Assembly: GCA_964035545.1 (NCBI GenBank) | Contig: OZ037767.1 | Coordinates: forward strand, 8,174,207 to 8,238,206 | DNA: 64,000 nt | Direction: 5' to 3' | DNA from: Bugula neritina | Lineage: Eukaryota; Bryozoa; Gymnolaemata; Cheilostomatida; Bugulidae | Shown here: positions 1 through 23,400 of the stretch, piece by piece | Position numbering within the stretch: position 1 is the first letter of the stretch | Layout of the letters: each line of letters starts with the position of its first letter | Notes under the pieces: model-generated | The model's input: the letters and a program-made list of their open reading frames with translations, nothing else | Databases searched by the model: none | Told to the model about the DNA's origin: nothing | Translations under genes and position numbers: made by a program

Positions 1-2400
1 TATCATATGAATTTTACTGCCTCTTTAAATTGTGTATAACTCTACTTCAAACTATAGTGATTGCTACCTAACTAAACACCTAGTACTAGTTTCTTTGCAA
101 CAGTAGTTAATTGCATAGTTATTTATAGAGTTTATAGAAATCGTCACCCCCTTAGCCCTGGTTTTTTTACAAGCTAAATAAATTTCTCAGGTGTAATAAA
201 TTGTATTTAGAATGATAACATTATATTTGCGGTGAGGTGAAGAACCATCACATTTTTCTGATACATTATCAGCTCCTTTGAAGGCTGTGGTACTGGTCTG
301 TGTTTACTTTTAATCATCAATAACAGAGTATGCTCTTATTTATCTTACCTGACTGTCAAGTGTTTACTCAGCATGTATTTTAATTATAATAGCATGCTTA
401 GCACTTATAACAAAATCAATACAGGTAAAATCAAACTTGATTTCAAATCAAGCTTATATATAACTTTATTGATCTTCTCTTTGTTAGTGGCGCTGCTCTC
501 ATAATTATTCTTTTTTAATATTGAGTGGTGCTTATAGAATTTTAATGAAAGTTTTTCGGCTTTGGTTTACCATTTTGTGAAAATAGGCGGTTTAAAAATT
601 GTTCTGTAGTTGGGTTTAATTTACACAAAATAGCTTAGAATTTTTATATCTACTGTCCTATCACACTAAAGAAACATTTAATCTCTATTACAGGCAACGT
701 AGTTCTCTCAACTTTATACGCCTAAAGTCACAATAAAAAAATTAGAAATCTATTAAAATATATATTTTGACTTTTGTAGATTTGACATTTTTATTTAAGG
801 CTTGACTGATTTGGTGATATAATTTGGAATTTACTTAAAATTTAACCTGCTGAAAGCTCATTGCTAAAATCAAGTTTTTCGATGATTGCGAAAATAATAT
901 ATTACTTGCTCATTAAATAAATTGTAACACTGCCCTGACCAAATCATAGCCATTCAATTCCTATATAACTCGGCTAAGTTGACATTACTTAGGAAATTAT
1001 TACAATGTAAAGCCTATACTGATTTAAGAGTGAACGAACTGGCCTTTTGTATATAATAGAGCAGACTGATGCTGTGATGTTACATGACAGGTAACTGATG
1101 ACTACTAGTAATGCATTAACTTAATAAATCTTATTGATTTTTTACTGAGCTAACACCAAGTTCCTAATAGGTCAGCATGCAATATGATAATTAGAAATTG
1201 ATCTTTTGACTTAGCGGCACTCCACTTTTCTCATTTGAAAAATTATTTTAGCTTATTCACTGGAAACGCATGGGACACTATATCTGATAAGTAAAAGCTG
1301 GTAAGTGGTAACTTGTTGAATGGTGAGCAATAAATTATTACGGTGAATGCCTCTTATGTATATGCCACCTGCACTGAATTATTCAATTGTACCTAAAATT
1401 TCAATGAAAGTTTTATTTTGGGACTGAAAGTCTTCAATGTAAGATGTTTTCTTTTATATAACTCCGTATCTGAAACTTGCGCAACTTCTCTTAAGTCTGC
1501 ATGTAACACACTTGTTTTGACTTTGCAGAGTTATGTACTGCTAAAACTTTAGATTCTGCTTCTGCCACTCCGTTCACTAAATTGAAAACTAACAGAATGA
1601 TTATTTTGTGATAACTCTGATTTTTTCTTTCCTCATACTTTCAACATACTTTCTTTAAAAACCTAAAAACACAGAGTAAAGGCATTTTAATCTAGCAAGT
1701 TTCTGTTTCAAAATGTAGGTTACCATAGCATTTGCTATCTTTAACTACAAGGAAAGGTATAGTAGCCTACTCAATTACCTCTAAATGCAATCTCACTTTT
1801 AGATGTTCTTCTGTTTTAGAAGCTAATCATTAGAATATAAAAAGGATTTTCCAGATAAATTTCCTGCCACAAAATAGTGAGTTGCCATTTTAGCTGTGCT
1901 GTTAGCAGAGTTGATATTTTCTCATGCAGTTGATTGGAGTGAGCATAGCACAACAATGTTGATATTGTGAAGGGTAGAATCACTGAAATAGAATATTTTC
2001 CAGCTTATTGGGTAGAACTATATTGATGGTTTGTTTTATCACGTGACTACTCACATCATTCTCAAGTATAACAGCTTTATATATTATTATATTATATTAC
2101 AGAACACAAAACATATTTTTCGGAAAACTCAACTAGAAGGTTAATAACTAGATCTTCTTAGACTCTGGTAAAATATAATTTTGTCAATGATACTGAAACA
2201 TCATATATAATAAGTTTGAGTGAGTTTCATAAGATATACACCTTCTTTTTATCTCGGATAGATTGCCTTTGTAAACATTTATAGTATATTGAGATTATGG
2301 CCCCATTGATAGCGGTCAGTAGTTCACACTTAGTCATTCACACGTGTGAGCTAGTAGTTATATAAACTGTGCATATTACTATTATTCTATACAGTAAGCA
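1..2400. other. upstream region without a recognised gene
   Basis: AT-rich sequence with stops in all frames and no coding stretch that I recognise. The last 100 bases lead into the AADC start codon. The rest shows no clear repeat or RNA gene. Confidence 0.6.
2341..2400 (+). promoter_or_regulatory. possible core promoter of the AADC gene
   Basis: A CACGTG E-box-like hexamer lies at 2341-2346 and a TATAAA at 2361-2366, about 35-40 bases before the ATG at 2401. This spacing would give a very short 5' UTR. The ACAG just before the ATG could instead be a splice acceptor for an upstream non-coding exon, so the true start may lie farther away. Confidence 0.25.
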
Positions 2401-12427
<10,027 letters not shown>

Positions 12428-14422
12428 TTGATGAGAACAACAAGCATATCTTTGTGAAACTTTTTACTATGGAAACTGGAAGTTTTCTAACTTTGCTTTA
12501 GTCAATAGAATATTCCAGTACAACCTGCAGAAGTATTTCCAAATTGTAGGTGCAGCCAACATCTCTATTAACAGGATTATTTGCTGCTTTTAGTTATGTA
12601 TTTATAATGTTATTAGCAATTAAGGCAAGTTTGAAAAATAAGTTATAAACTATTTGATTTTATTGCCTTATTAATTGGCATACAATATTTATTATATCAC
12701 TTTTAAATTCGTACTTTTCACTAAAAGCATCTTTGTTTAAATGTGTTTACATCATAATAGTTACATAACTAGAGTAAGATAATTATGCAACATTAGGGTC
12801 TATACGTCATACTGCACTGGGAAGTACACACTCCTGTTATAGTATATCATACTAAGTTTTGCTATAGCATTACATTAGTATTTGTTTCCAATATCATAAT
12901 ATTGTTAGTGTTTGTTAGGTGTTTTTAAAATAACTCAGTGAACAAAACAAACTCAAATAAAACAAAAATTGACATAAGTGTACTGACTTTGTAACCAGAG
13001 TGCTAGAAATGTATTTATATGTCTTGGACTGTTTTAACCTAACTGACTTATCTAGACTGCACATACAGCTGTCATTTAGCATAGGATGGCAGCACTGGTT
13101 GGTAAAACCACATGAAGCAATAACTACTGGTTCATTCGTGTATGTTGCATCATACTTGACTCTGCCAGACAAAAATATAGTAAATTCATCACTTATTCTA
13201 TACTTTAAAGTCTGTTTCTTTTATTGTAAAATTTAATTTATGAACTGTCTATCATAACGATTTTAAATATGGAATATATGAAGTAATTGTACTTACAAAA
13301 TAAAGTTCCTATCGCAATATGTAGTATTGATGTCACTAGTTCTATTATATAATTAATTCTAATATTTCCACACTATATTATACTATATCAATCTAAATAT
13401 AGCACTGCACAACACTCTAATAAGGTATATTATTATACTGTTTTGAGAAATAACCTGCCCACTATAATAAACAGCGTCATACCTTTGATTCTTACAATGT
13501 TACTGCACCACATACACTCTCATCATCTGAACGAAAAGTGCACTTGAACAGGTATTTATGGAAGGAAAGTTTACTAGAAAGAAATAGACCAGTAAAGCTG
13601 AAGTTAGGAAGAGATAGATTATCAGAGGGTTGATACACAGTAGGACAGGAACGAAGACTTGATCAGGAAGGGGTGGCACTGAAATCAATCAATGAAAAAT
13701 TTGGTTCACCAGGAGTGGATACAATAGAAAGCAATTCGTAGCAGGGGTTTATGAATGGGCGGATCCATTAGAAGTGGAACAGTAAAAGATGACATTCAGA
13801 GGATTATACAGGAAATATCTGATATGAAAAGGTGGGCTTATAAAGTTTGACCTGGTAACTAGCTGAGAGTTCAATTTAATTATCAAGTTCTTTAGAATGA
13901 CTGGCTATAATTCCGATGCTAGAATCCCTGACCCCCATCACTTAACAAGTAACTTGGGAACATAGAAATACTATCAATGACTCATCTATTCTTTATAAAA
14001 AGCTACTAGAAAATCTAATGAACTTTACTATATTGTGGGATTTATGAGAGAGAAGTTTTTTCTTATCAACTATTAAATCAAATGGTAAATACAGCATACT
14101 TGAATTTATTAAAAAAATAATGAATATAAAATATAAAGCATAAAATGATATAATAAAATTGAGCTAGCCCTATCGCAGGCAGTATAATGTACCAACAAAT
14201 CTTCACACAAATCAGTATTATAAACTCTAAAGAAAATAAATTTCTAAAAAGAATAAAAAATTCAAACTAAACCAGCACAAGTTTTGGACGGAAAATAAAC
14301 TTCAAGATTGAAAAAACTATAAATATATAAGAAGTAAACTCAGCAGACACAATCACAGAGAGATTAGTATTTGAAGCTGCCAGGACAGCAGTTACATAAT
14401 AAATAGTCAACGAGCATACGAG
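12428..14422. other. intergenic region between convergent AADC and ankyrin genes
   Basis: It contains the 3' UTRs of the two convergent genes. On the minus strand AATAAA appears as TTTATT at 14105-14110, a candidate poly(A) signal for the ankyrin gene. The short open frames around 13000-13690 have no recognisable domain and are interrupted by stops. No other gene is seen. Confidence 0.6.
12955..13304 (+). terminator. candidate polyadenylation signals of AADC
   Basis: AATAAA occurs at 12955-12960 and at 13299-13304, downstream of the stop codon at 12425-12427. Either would give a 3' UTR of 0.5-0.9 kb. Which one is used cannot be told from sequence. Confidence 0.35.
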
Positions 14423-17400
14423 TTACTCAACATTAGGGAAAGAAATAGAGCGGGGATTCACTGCATCTTCGTCATCTCTTTTCAACATGTTTGGCAACAT
14501 GGCAGGAACCTACAGAATATCATATACTATACAGTACGTAGAAATGTGAAAGGGTGGAGTTATGCCAAGAGAGATAACTAGTAACATTGCAGTGTCTGCC
14601 ATGTGAGTCACTAGGAGCAGTTAGTGAATGTATGTTCAGAACCATAGAAATTTTAGACTACCAAAAATATCATTAGAAAAAGGTTGAGTGATTCTATCAA
14701 ATTGAAGTAACAATACTGCAGAGGTTTAAATTAAACGCAATCTTAAATAGCATGTAAAAAATATATTTTAAATTTTCCAACTGAATTGATGATAGAAATG
14801 TGATGTTTATAATTCAGGGATGTGTCTGATATTGTGGTAAAATTGCGGAGAGTTGATAAACTTCGAAAAACCAACACCAATACTAAATATATGTTGTTAC
14901 TAAGCGTAGGGCCAATAATATTTGATTGAGGCACAATACAGGAGAAGCAACTCCTGACATGCAGCTATTTAGTGAGGCTAGCAGTAACTGCAAACTACTT
15001 TTTGGTTTATAGAATTAACCCAGTCAATTTTAATTATAATATGTGTATACACATGTGAAGGTCAATTAAGTTCGACATTATGTTCTGTAACAATCATACA
15101 CATCAACATTTAGCAGGTAAGAATAAGTTTTAGCTATACAGAAACATAGTATAATTTACAAACCACCTACTTGCTTCAGGTTATGCAAGAACAATAAGCA
15201 TATAACAATAGCAAATCAGGTACAGCGTACACAAGAACATCTAAGTGGAGCTAATTTACAACTCTATAACAAAACTGTTCTTCGTTGCTTATCTCAATAG
15301 GTGAAGGCAACAATAATATTGCATGAAAACATTGCATCACTGTATGCACCACTGTAAGCTTGCTGTGAACAATATAAATAAATGATAATTTCTAGTAAAT
15401 TAAATGGCAGGATACAAAGAAAGCAGTTGGGTTTGCAGTTTTGATATACTTACAATGGGTTCCTGAGAGATAAAACATATGTATGTAAATGTGATTTAAG
15501 GAAAGCAGAGAAAATACTGAGCAAAGAACCTAGACTCACACCTTACAAGATGATAACCTAACTGTCCAAACAGAACTAATCTGTACATCAAAACTATAAT
15601 AATGAAAGTCATGTGATGTTTGGTGTGTTGGGAAGTTTTTGCTTATAAAATGTGTAACTCAATAGCCTGATACCTCAGCTATAGTAGCATACTTGAACCT
15701 GTCCCCCAAGCAGAATAATGTCAGTTTATATAAAAACCTCAGAGTATATTATTCAAAACAACTTTTAAAACTTCAAAACTATCTTACTATTTCATAACAA
15801 GCCTGATCACCATGAACAACTAATTAAATATGGCGTAGTATATACCTTGGTGTATTTACCTAGCAATGAGTGACACTTGTGATTCATAGCTATGGTTGAT
15901 AGAAGTCATAGTTATGAGTCATAGTTATGACTCATAACTATAAACCACAACTATAAGTCATAGTTAGGTAGGGAATTATCAATACCTGATAGTCATAGTA
16001 TTGTCTGCCTCTCAACTTCTGTTTCTTTGGTGTTGGCTTCTCCATCTCCTTCAGATAGTCCTGGCAAGTCAAGTTATTCTACAACATTTGAGGAAGCAGA
16101 ACTATTTAATAATTGTATGTATACGAGTATATGGTAACAGCTACCTGCTACTGTTTAGTGGTTGTTAACTGCTTTGCTATTCCAAAATAGTAAAAAAACA
16201 CCGTTTAAATAATTTTCTATAAAACATACAATTGTTGAGTGAACCCTGGATTTAATGACAAAGATGAGTTCAACCTTTGGCAGAGCACAACGCTAAGATA
16301 GTACTTTCCAAAGCATTTTTTAGTAAAATGAGCAGATACTTATTCCTCTTACATCCAATAAGTTATTATTACTTTCAAAAACATTTGAAGAAAATGTTGT
16401 GTAAAAGTTGATTTTGCATAAGTATAAGAATATCTATGATAAATATAAAACAGATCTATGATTGATTTAGACATGTTTATGATGGCCATAAAAACATATA
16501 AGCAAGCTTAAGAATATATACATAACAAATATAGAAACATGCATTAATCAAAAACTACAGAAACATCTTAAGTATCCCTTCACACTACAACTAGTTACCA
16601 ACTCACAACGTCGACAGCAGTAGGATCTCCGCCAGCGTTGTTCACCAGCTGCCCATACACCTGTCTCTTGATGGAAGAGGCAGCTGCATAGTGAACTGGA
16701 GTCCTAAGCAGATTGTCGGTCTCCTTCACCAGATCTGGACATTGGTCAATAAGAAACTTGACCAGGTCAGCGTGACCGTGTAGAATGGCCAGGTGGAGGA
16801 GCGTGCGGCCGTACCTGTCTTTACCTGTAACAATGTGTGTCTCCTCAGATTAATCGACTTTTACAGTGTTTATTATTCCTAACCAATAAATCTAAACTCT
16901 AACATCTAGAAAGTAGCTGTGCTGTAGTGGTTACAGTGCTGGCTGGGTGAACACACGATCGGAAGTTTGAGCAAAAATAAGGAGCCCTAATATGTTGAAT
17001 AATTTTATTCTAATTTGAATACTTGTGCTAGGTTATGACATCATAGTATTCATGTGTAACTATACATACATTGTAGAAGTCTAACTTCTCCACTGTTCTT
17101 AGCCAACAGTTTTATATCATTTGTAACAACAGCTTGCTGTAGAGTCTTAATCTTTGCCTGGGGTATAGAAATATACATTATACACTATGCATTACCATTA
17201 GACACTATGAATTACTATCAGACCCTGTGCATTACCATAATATACTATGCATACATTTATTTACCACAATTTGCAATGAATTATTTCAACATATTATACA
17301 TTACTAGAACATACTATACATTGCCATTACACACCATGCACTACAACTACACTATGTATTACCATTATACACTATGCATTATTACAACTAACTATGCATT

Positions 17401-20400
17401 ACCATTAGGCTATACACCACGGGTTATTATTATTAACTATGCATTACCATTATCCACTATGCATTATAACCATTACACGAAATGCATTATAACCATTATA
17501 CACTATGCACTACCATTATACACTGTACATTACCATTATACACTGTACATTACCATTATACACCGTACATTACCGTTATACACTGTACATTACCGTTATA
17601 CACCGTACATTACCTTTATACACTGTACATTATGTTATACACTGTACATCACCATTATACACTGTACATTACCATTATACACTGTACATTATGTTATACA
17701 CTGTACATTACCGTTATACACTGTACATTACCATTATACACTGTACATTACCGTTATACACTGTACATTACCGTTATACACTGTACATTACCATTATACA
17801 CTGTACATTACCATTATACACTGTACATTACCATTATACACTGTACATTACCTTTATACACCGTACATTACCGTTATACACTGTACATTACCGTTATACA
17901 CTGTACATTACCATTATACACTGTACATTACCATTATACACTGTACATTACCGTTATACACTGTACATTACCGTTATACACTTTACATTACCATTATACA
18001 TGGTACATTACCTTTATACACCGTACATTACCATTATACACTGTACATTACTGTTATACACCGTACATTACCATTATACACCGTACATTACCATTATACA
18101 CCGTACATTACCATTATACACTGTACATTACCATTATACACTGTACATTACCGTTATACACTGTACATTACCGCTATACAAGGTACATTACCATTATACA
18201 CCGTACATTACTATTATACACTATGCCCTACCATTACACACTATACATTACCATTATACACTGCACATTGCCATTATACACTGCACATTACCATTATACA
18301 CTGTACAGTACCATTATACACTGTACAGTACCATTGTACACCGTACATTACCATTATACACTATGCACTACCATTATACACCGTACATTACCATTATACA
18401 CTACACATTACCATTATATACTGCACATTACCATTATACACTGTACATTACCATTATACACTGTACACTGTACATTACCATTGTACACTGTACATTACCA
18501 TTGTACACTGTACATTACCATTGTACACTGTACATTACCATTATACACTGCACATTACCATTATACACTGCACATTACCATTATACACTGTACATTACCA
18601 TTATACACCGTACATTACCATTATACACCGTACATTACCATTATACACTATACATTACCATTATACACTATGCACTACCATTATACACTGTACATTACCA
18701 TTATACACTGCACATTACCATTATATACTGCACATTACCATTATACACTGTACATTACCATTATACACTGTACACTGTACATTACCATTGTACACTGTAC
18801 ATTACCATTGTACACTGTACATTACCATTATACACTGCACATTACCATTATACACTGCACATTACCATTATACACTGCACATTACCATTATACACTGCAC
18901 ATTACCATTATACACTGTACATTACCATTATACACTGTACATTACCATTACACACTGTACATTACCATTGTACACTGTACATTACCATTATACACTGTAC
19001 ATTACCATTACACACTGTACATTACCATTGTACACTGTACATTACCATTATACACTGTACATTACCATTATACACTGTACATTACCATTATACACTATGC
19101 ACTACCATTATACACCGTACATTACCATTATACACTGTACATTACCATTATATACTGCACATTACCATTATACACTGTACATTACCATTATACACTGTAC
19201 ATTACCATTACACATTATGCATTACCAGAGTAGAATCGTAGGCATCCAGCATCTCCACCATCTCCTGCAGGTTAGAGAGATACGCCAACTCTCTGGCTGG
19301 TAACATCCTAGCTTCTTTCTTCCTCTGGTGCCCTTTGATGTCTATCACGTGATCATATGACTCCAGTATTAGTGTCTCAACATTGTGGTACTCTTCATTG
19401 GTAATCTACAGGAAACACATAGTCTTACAAGTTCAAATTTGCAAAGTTTTATATGTTACTGGATATAAATGCATCTCAGAGAACTTCAACTGTTCACAAC
19501 GAGCAAGCTACTGTATCACCATTGCTCTAAAGTTTGATAAAAAAATTTCTAACTAAAATTTTCTAAGAAATGAGCTGTAATTAACACATTTAAACTTAAC
19601 CTTTATTATACCTAATCTATTATAATTAACCGATTGTCCTTAATCTATTATAATAACCATTTTATACATTACATAGTAGAATAAGCCTTATAATACAACT
19701 TATGAACTGCACTTTATTCACTAATACCTAACTTATGGTTGCTGTATTTTCTAAACATTAACCTCTCACCTTATAAATAAGATATTCATCTATGATTTGT
19801 ATGAGTTGGTGAGAGAGGTCAGTGCCAATGGCCGCTAGGTAATCTCTAGCTGTGAAACCCTCAGCATCTCGAGAGCCGATGTATATCTTTCTGTCCAACA
19901 GGGTTCTGATCATCTCGTCTTTCAGCTGCAGACACAATCAACACAAGCATGGACCCTACTTTCTGTAGAGATATATACTTGGGAAGTAGAGAGTGTGGAC
20001 AAGGTCAAAGTTTAAATAAGTTTCAATATTGGAACAAACAAAAAAGCCTATAAACTTCCGGATAACTTAATAAAAGTAGCTCACTTTCCACGAGTATTAC
20101 TCTATATCTAGATTAACAAAAATTTCATAAAGTAAATTAAAGAATAACTAGACTGTAAAATACTGTAGGATAAAAACAAAAAGCTGTATTTAGCTATTGC
20201 CATTTTTTAAAAATAGATTTTCTGTTGTTCCCAGTTTACCTTGTCTGGCTTTCTCAACACCACTTTATGAAGGAGAGTGTGTCCAAGCTCGTCCCTCAGA
20301 GTTACATCAGCATAACGAGTGACAACTAAGGCTACTTCAGAGTCAATGTCATCTTTGAAAGCCCAGAAGGCAGCTGGTCCACAAGGAGCACATTCTACAC

Positions 20401-23400
20401 GAGGCGACAACTCCAATTATGGCAATAGAACTATAGAAAACTCAGCCATTGGCTATTAATAGTAACACCGTCTGATGACCTACATACTTAATTTCTGCTT
20501 ATAACTTATATAGCAAGTTCACTAAACTGTAAGCTAGACACATTTTATACAAATGTTACATTCTCAATATTGTGAGACTGTGGACTTTGCATTTGCATTA
20601 TATATGGTTTAGATACAAATATCATTTGGGAGCTTCGAATACAGTAGCTATCATAAATATGAATGAGCATGCCCGGGCTACCTTTGCTTTGATGAATGGA
20701 GAAAGGATTATTCCAAATGATTATTAGGAACTACTAGCTATTATTACTAAAGTAACCAGTTGATGCCCAACAGTTCAGCTGGCCAGTTACAGATTCAGAA
20801 GAGATTATAATGATCTGGTTTGTTGAATTCAGCAAGTAGACTAATGGATATTATAGATAGAATAGGTTTGTAAAATAAATTGTAGTGCACATAGAAGGAA
20901 GTACAAATATTTCACACTTAGACTAGATGTAATAAACATATTGTCATATTCTAGTTGGTAAACATTAAATAACTTGTATGTGTACTGCAAAGAAAACTCA
21001 AATATTAGAAATATAAATTTCATAGAAATAGTATGTTTATGCATTTGCAACAACATTATTAAAAGCATTACAATTGATAAATTTAAATAAGTTTACTTCT
21101 TACTATGAAATGCCATGTTCACCATATGGTGATAAACAGTTGGACATCATAAGAGTAAATGTACCAGACACAAAGGGAGTAAAACTGGTAAATGTCTCAC
21201 CTTCATAGTGACAGCTGAGATCAGCTCCAAATCTGATGAGAAAGTCCACCACATCAGCCGTGCAGTACTCCATGGCAGGTATTATGAGAGGTCTCGGCAC
21301 GTACTCCCCACTGAGGTCTGGCTTGAACCCAGCCAAGTAGTGGCAGTCTATTGGGTTCACATTACACAGCCCTAGAACAGCATAAAGGTATTACCTGCGA
21401 CACCTAATCACAATGTGTAGTGTTGATAGATTGGTAAGGATTGTAGAGTTTTCATAAACAGCGGTGATAATAAATGTTATTGCAATAAAAACAGTGAAAC
21501 TGTCTTAAAACTTTATGTGAGGTCTCAAAACTTAATTTCAAATCACATTGAGTTATTAGTCCCAATAACAACAACTTAAGGTAACACTGACCAGTTATAA
21601 AAGCTGTTGTATTGGGCAATAATAAGACAAGTTTAATAGATCTATATATCACACAGATCAGTGTTTGTACAGACATATAACATAAGTATAGTTACTTTTC
21701 CCTAAAGCAATCAGCATTTTCATCTTGTACAGATCACAGGCAAAGGTGGCCGTAACGAAATCATTAGTGTGTTCATACTCTTCCAGTTTCTTAAACACCT
21801 GCAGCATAGCATGAGTACCAGAGTTTGCATTGAAGCCTTTAGCATATTTAACAACAAATAATATAAAATTAAAGAATCTAACAACAACTAATACAAAATT
21901 AGAGAATCCTAAAACATGCAAATTAAGAAAAGATAATTTATTTATAAAGTCGCCCACAAAGCACTGATTGGCCTACCTCTGTAAAGCCCTTTGACTTGGC
22001 CATCTCTTTGAGAAATCTGCCATTCTTTTTGCATTTGACGCGAGACCAGGATTGGAGTGCTCGAGTGACCTTGGGGAGATTGTCATCTTCCACTACAAAC
22101 CATGACATATATACTAAACTATCACAGCTAGTGGTTGGCCAAAACAACAGTTCAAATTTAGAAGTTCCGCTTCTTTGTGCAAATACAGAAAAAAATGTGT
22201 ATTCTGAGAAATTTGTAATGTGGTCGAAGAGTAGCAGCTGCGTGAGGAGGATAGCAGTGCTAGGACAAAAATATTCAGATATTGAAAATGAAATTAGCAG
22301 CTAGAGGATGAGATAGAAGTAAACATACAGGGTGTGGGTGCACGGTGGCAAGCAGCAATGGCAAAACCCGTGTTGCATTTGTATATATAGTAGTAATAAT
22401 ACATGATAACATATGTAGGTCAACTTCAGTAAATAACAAAATGTATAAATGTGAAAACAATGACCAATTAAAGCTGAACAATATATTAACAGTGAAAACA
22501 CTTACCTTTGATTTACAAAAACACAACTTTTTGCCTACACAATAAAACATAGTATCGCATTGAGCTGAATTAGTAACTGCAGGTTTAGAAAATAAAATCA
22601 ATTTGTATTTGCCCAACAAATATTAAATTTCAATACCAGATGCTCATATTATAAGTAACAGAAATAACAGTCAAGTTTGACTCAATAAATTTCCAGGTTG
22701 GAAAATTAAAACTACTACAGTCAATGTTTTTTAAAAGCTTATCTGGTTTTATCCATTCCAGATCTGCTAGTCAGAAAATAATAATCTACACAGCAAGTCC
22801 AAATAATTCTAACACGAATCTTGCCTTTTACACGACATTATCATATTCATAGAATATTATATCTTTACAATATTTTGATATCCATATGATATTACGATAT
22901 TAATATGATATCAATACGATACTAAACTAACCTGCCACCCATATGCCTGGTATGTCCTTCCTCTTGCACATGTTACCTATAGAAAGTCTGCCTTTATGTA
23001 GATAAGATTCCACACATACGCAAGTACCGTCTGGGGAGGCCAGAGCAGGGTCCACACCTAACAATGTTTGAGAACACAGGTTACAATTTATAAACCACGT
23101 CATGAAAATCATTTATTGAGTGCACTAAGACCCATGACTAGCTAACCAGGGTTGCTCTATAAAACTTTCAACTATGATGTGTGGTAAGACAAGTACGGAT
23201 TTATTCCCCACGACTAAAACGTGATCGGTTCAGTTCTGAAATCATTAGGAGCTGGATCTATTTTTAGTGACAAGGTATATAAAACAATAATACCATTTGA
23301 AACATAATGAAACACATAATTAAAGATGGAAATTCAAATATTAGTAATTATGGTATACATAAACAGTGAAGTCAATATTAAAGAAAAAAACAAATTGTTG

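Noticed and set aside
13500-13870. Possible extra gene in the intergenic region (purine-rich plus strand)
   Set aside because: Stops interrupt every frame and no domain is recognisable.
17207-19303. Three overlapping plus-strand open frames of 578-698 codons with a 20-residue period (HYHYTLYITIIHCTLPLYTV type)
   Set aside because: The 20-base unit has no stop in any plus frame, so all three frames stay open. The array is an intron of the opposite-strand ankyrin gene and codon variation shows no bias to any frame.
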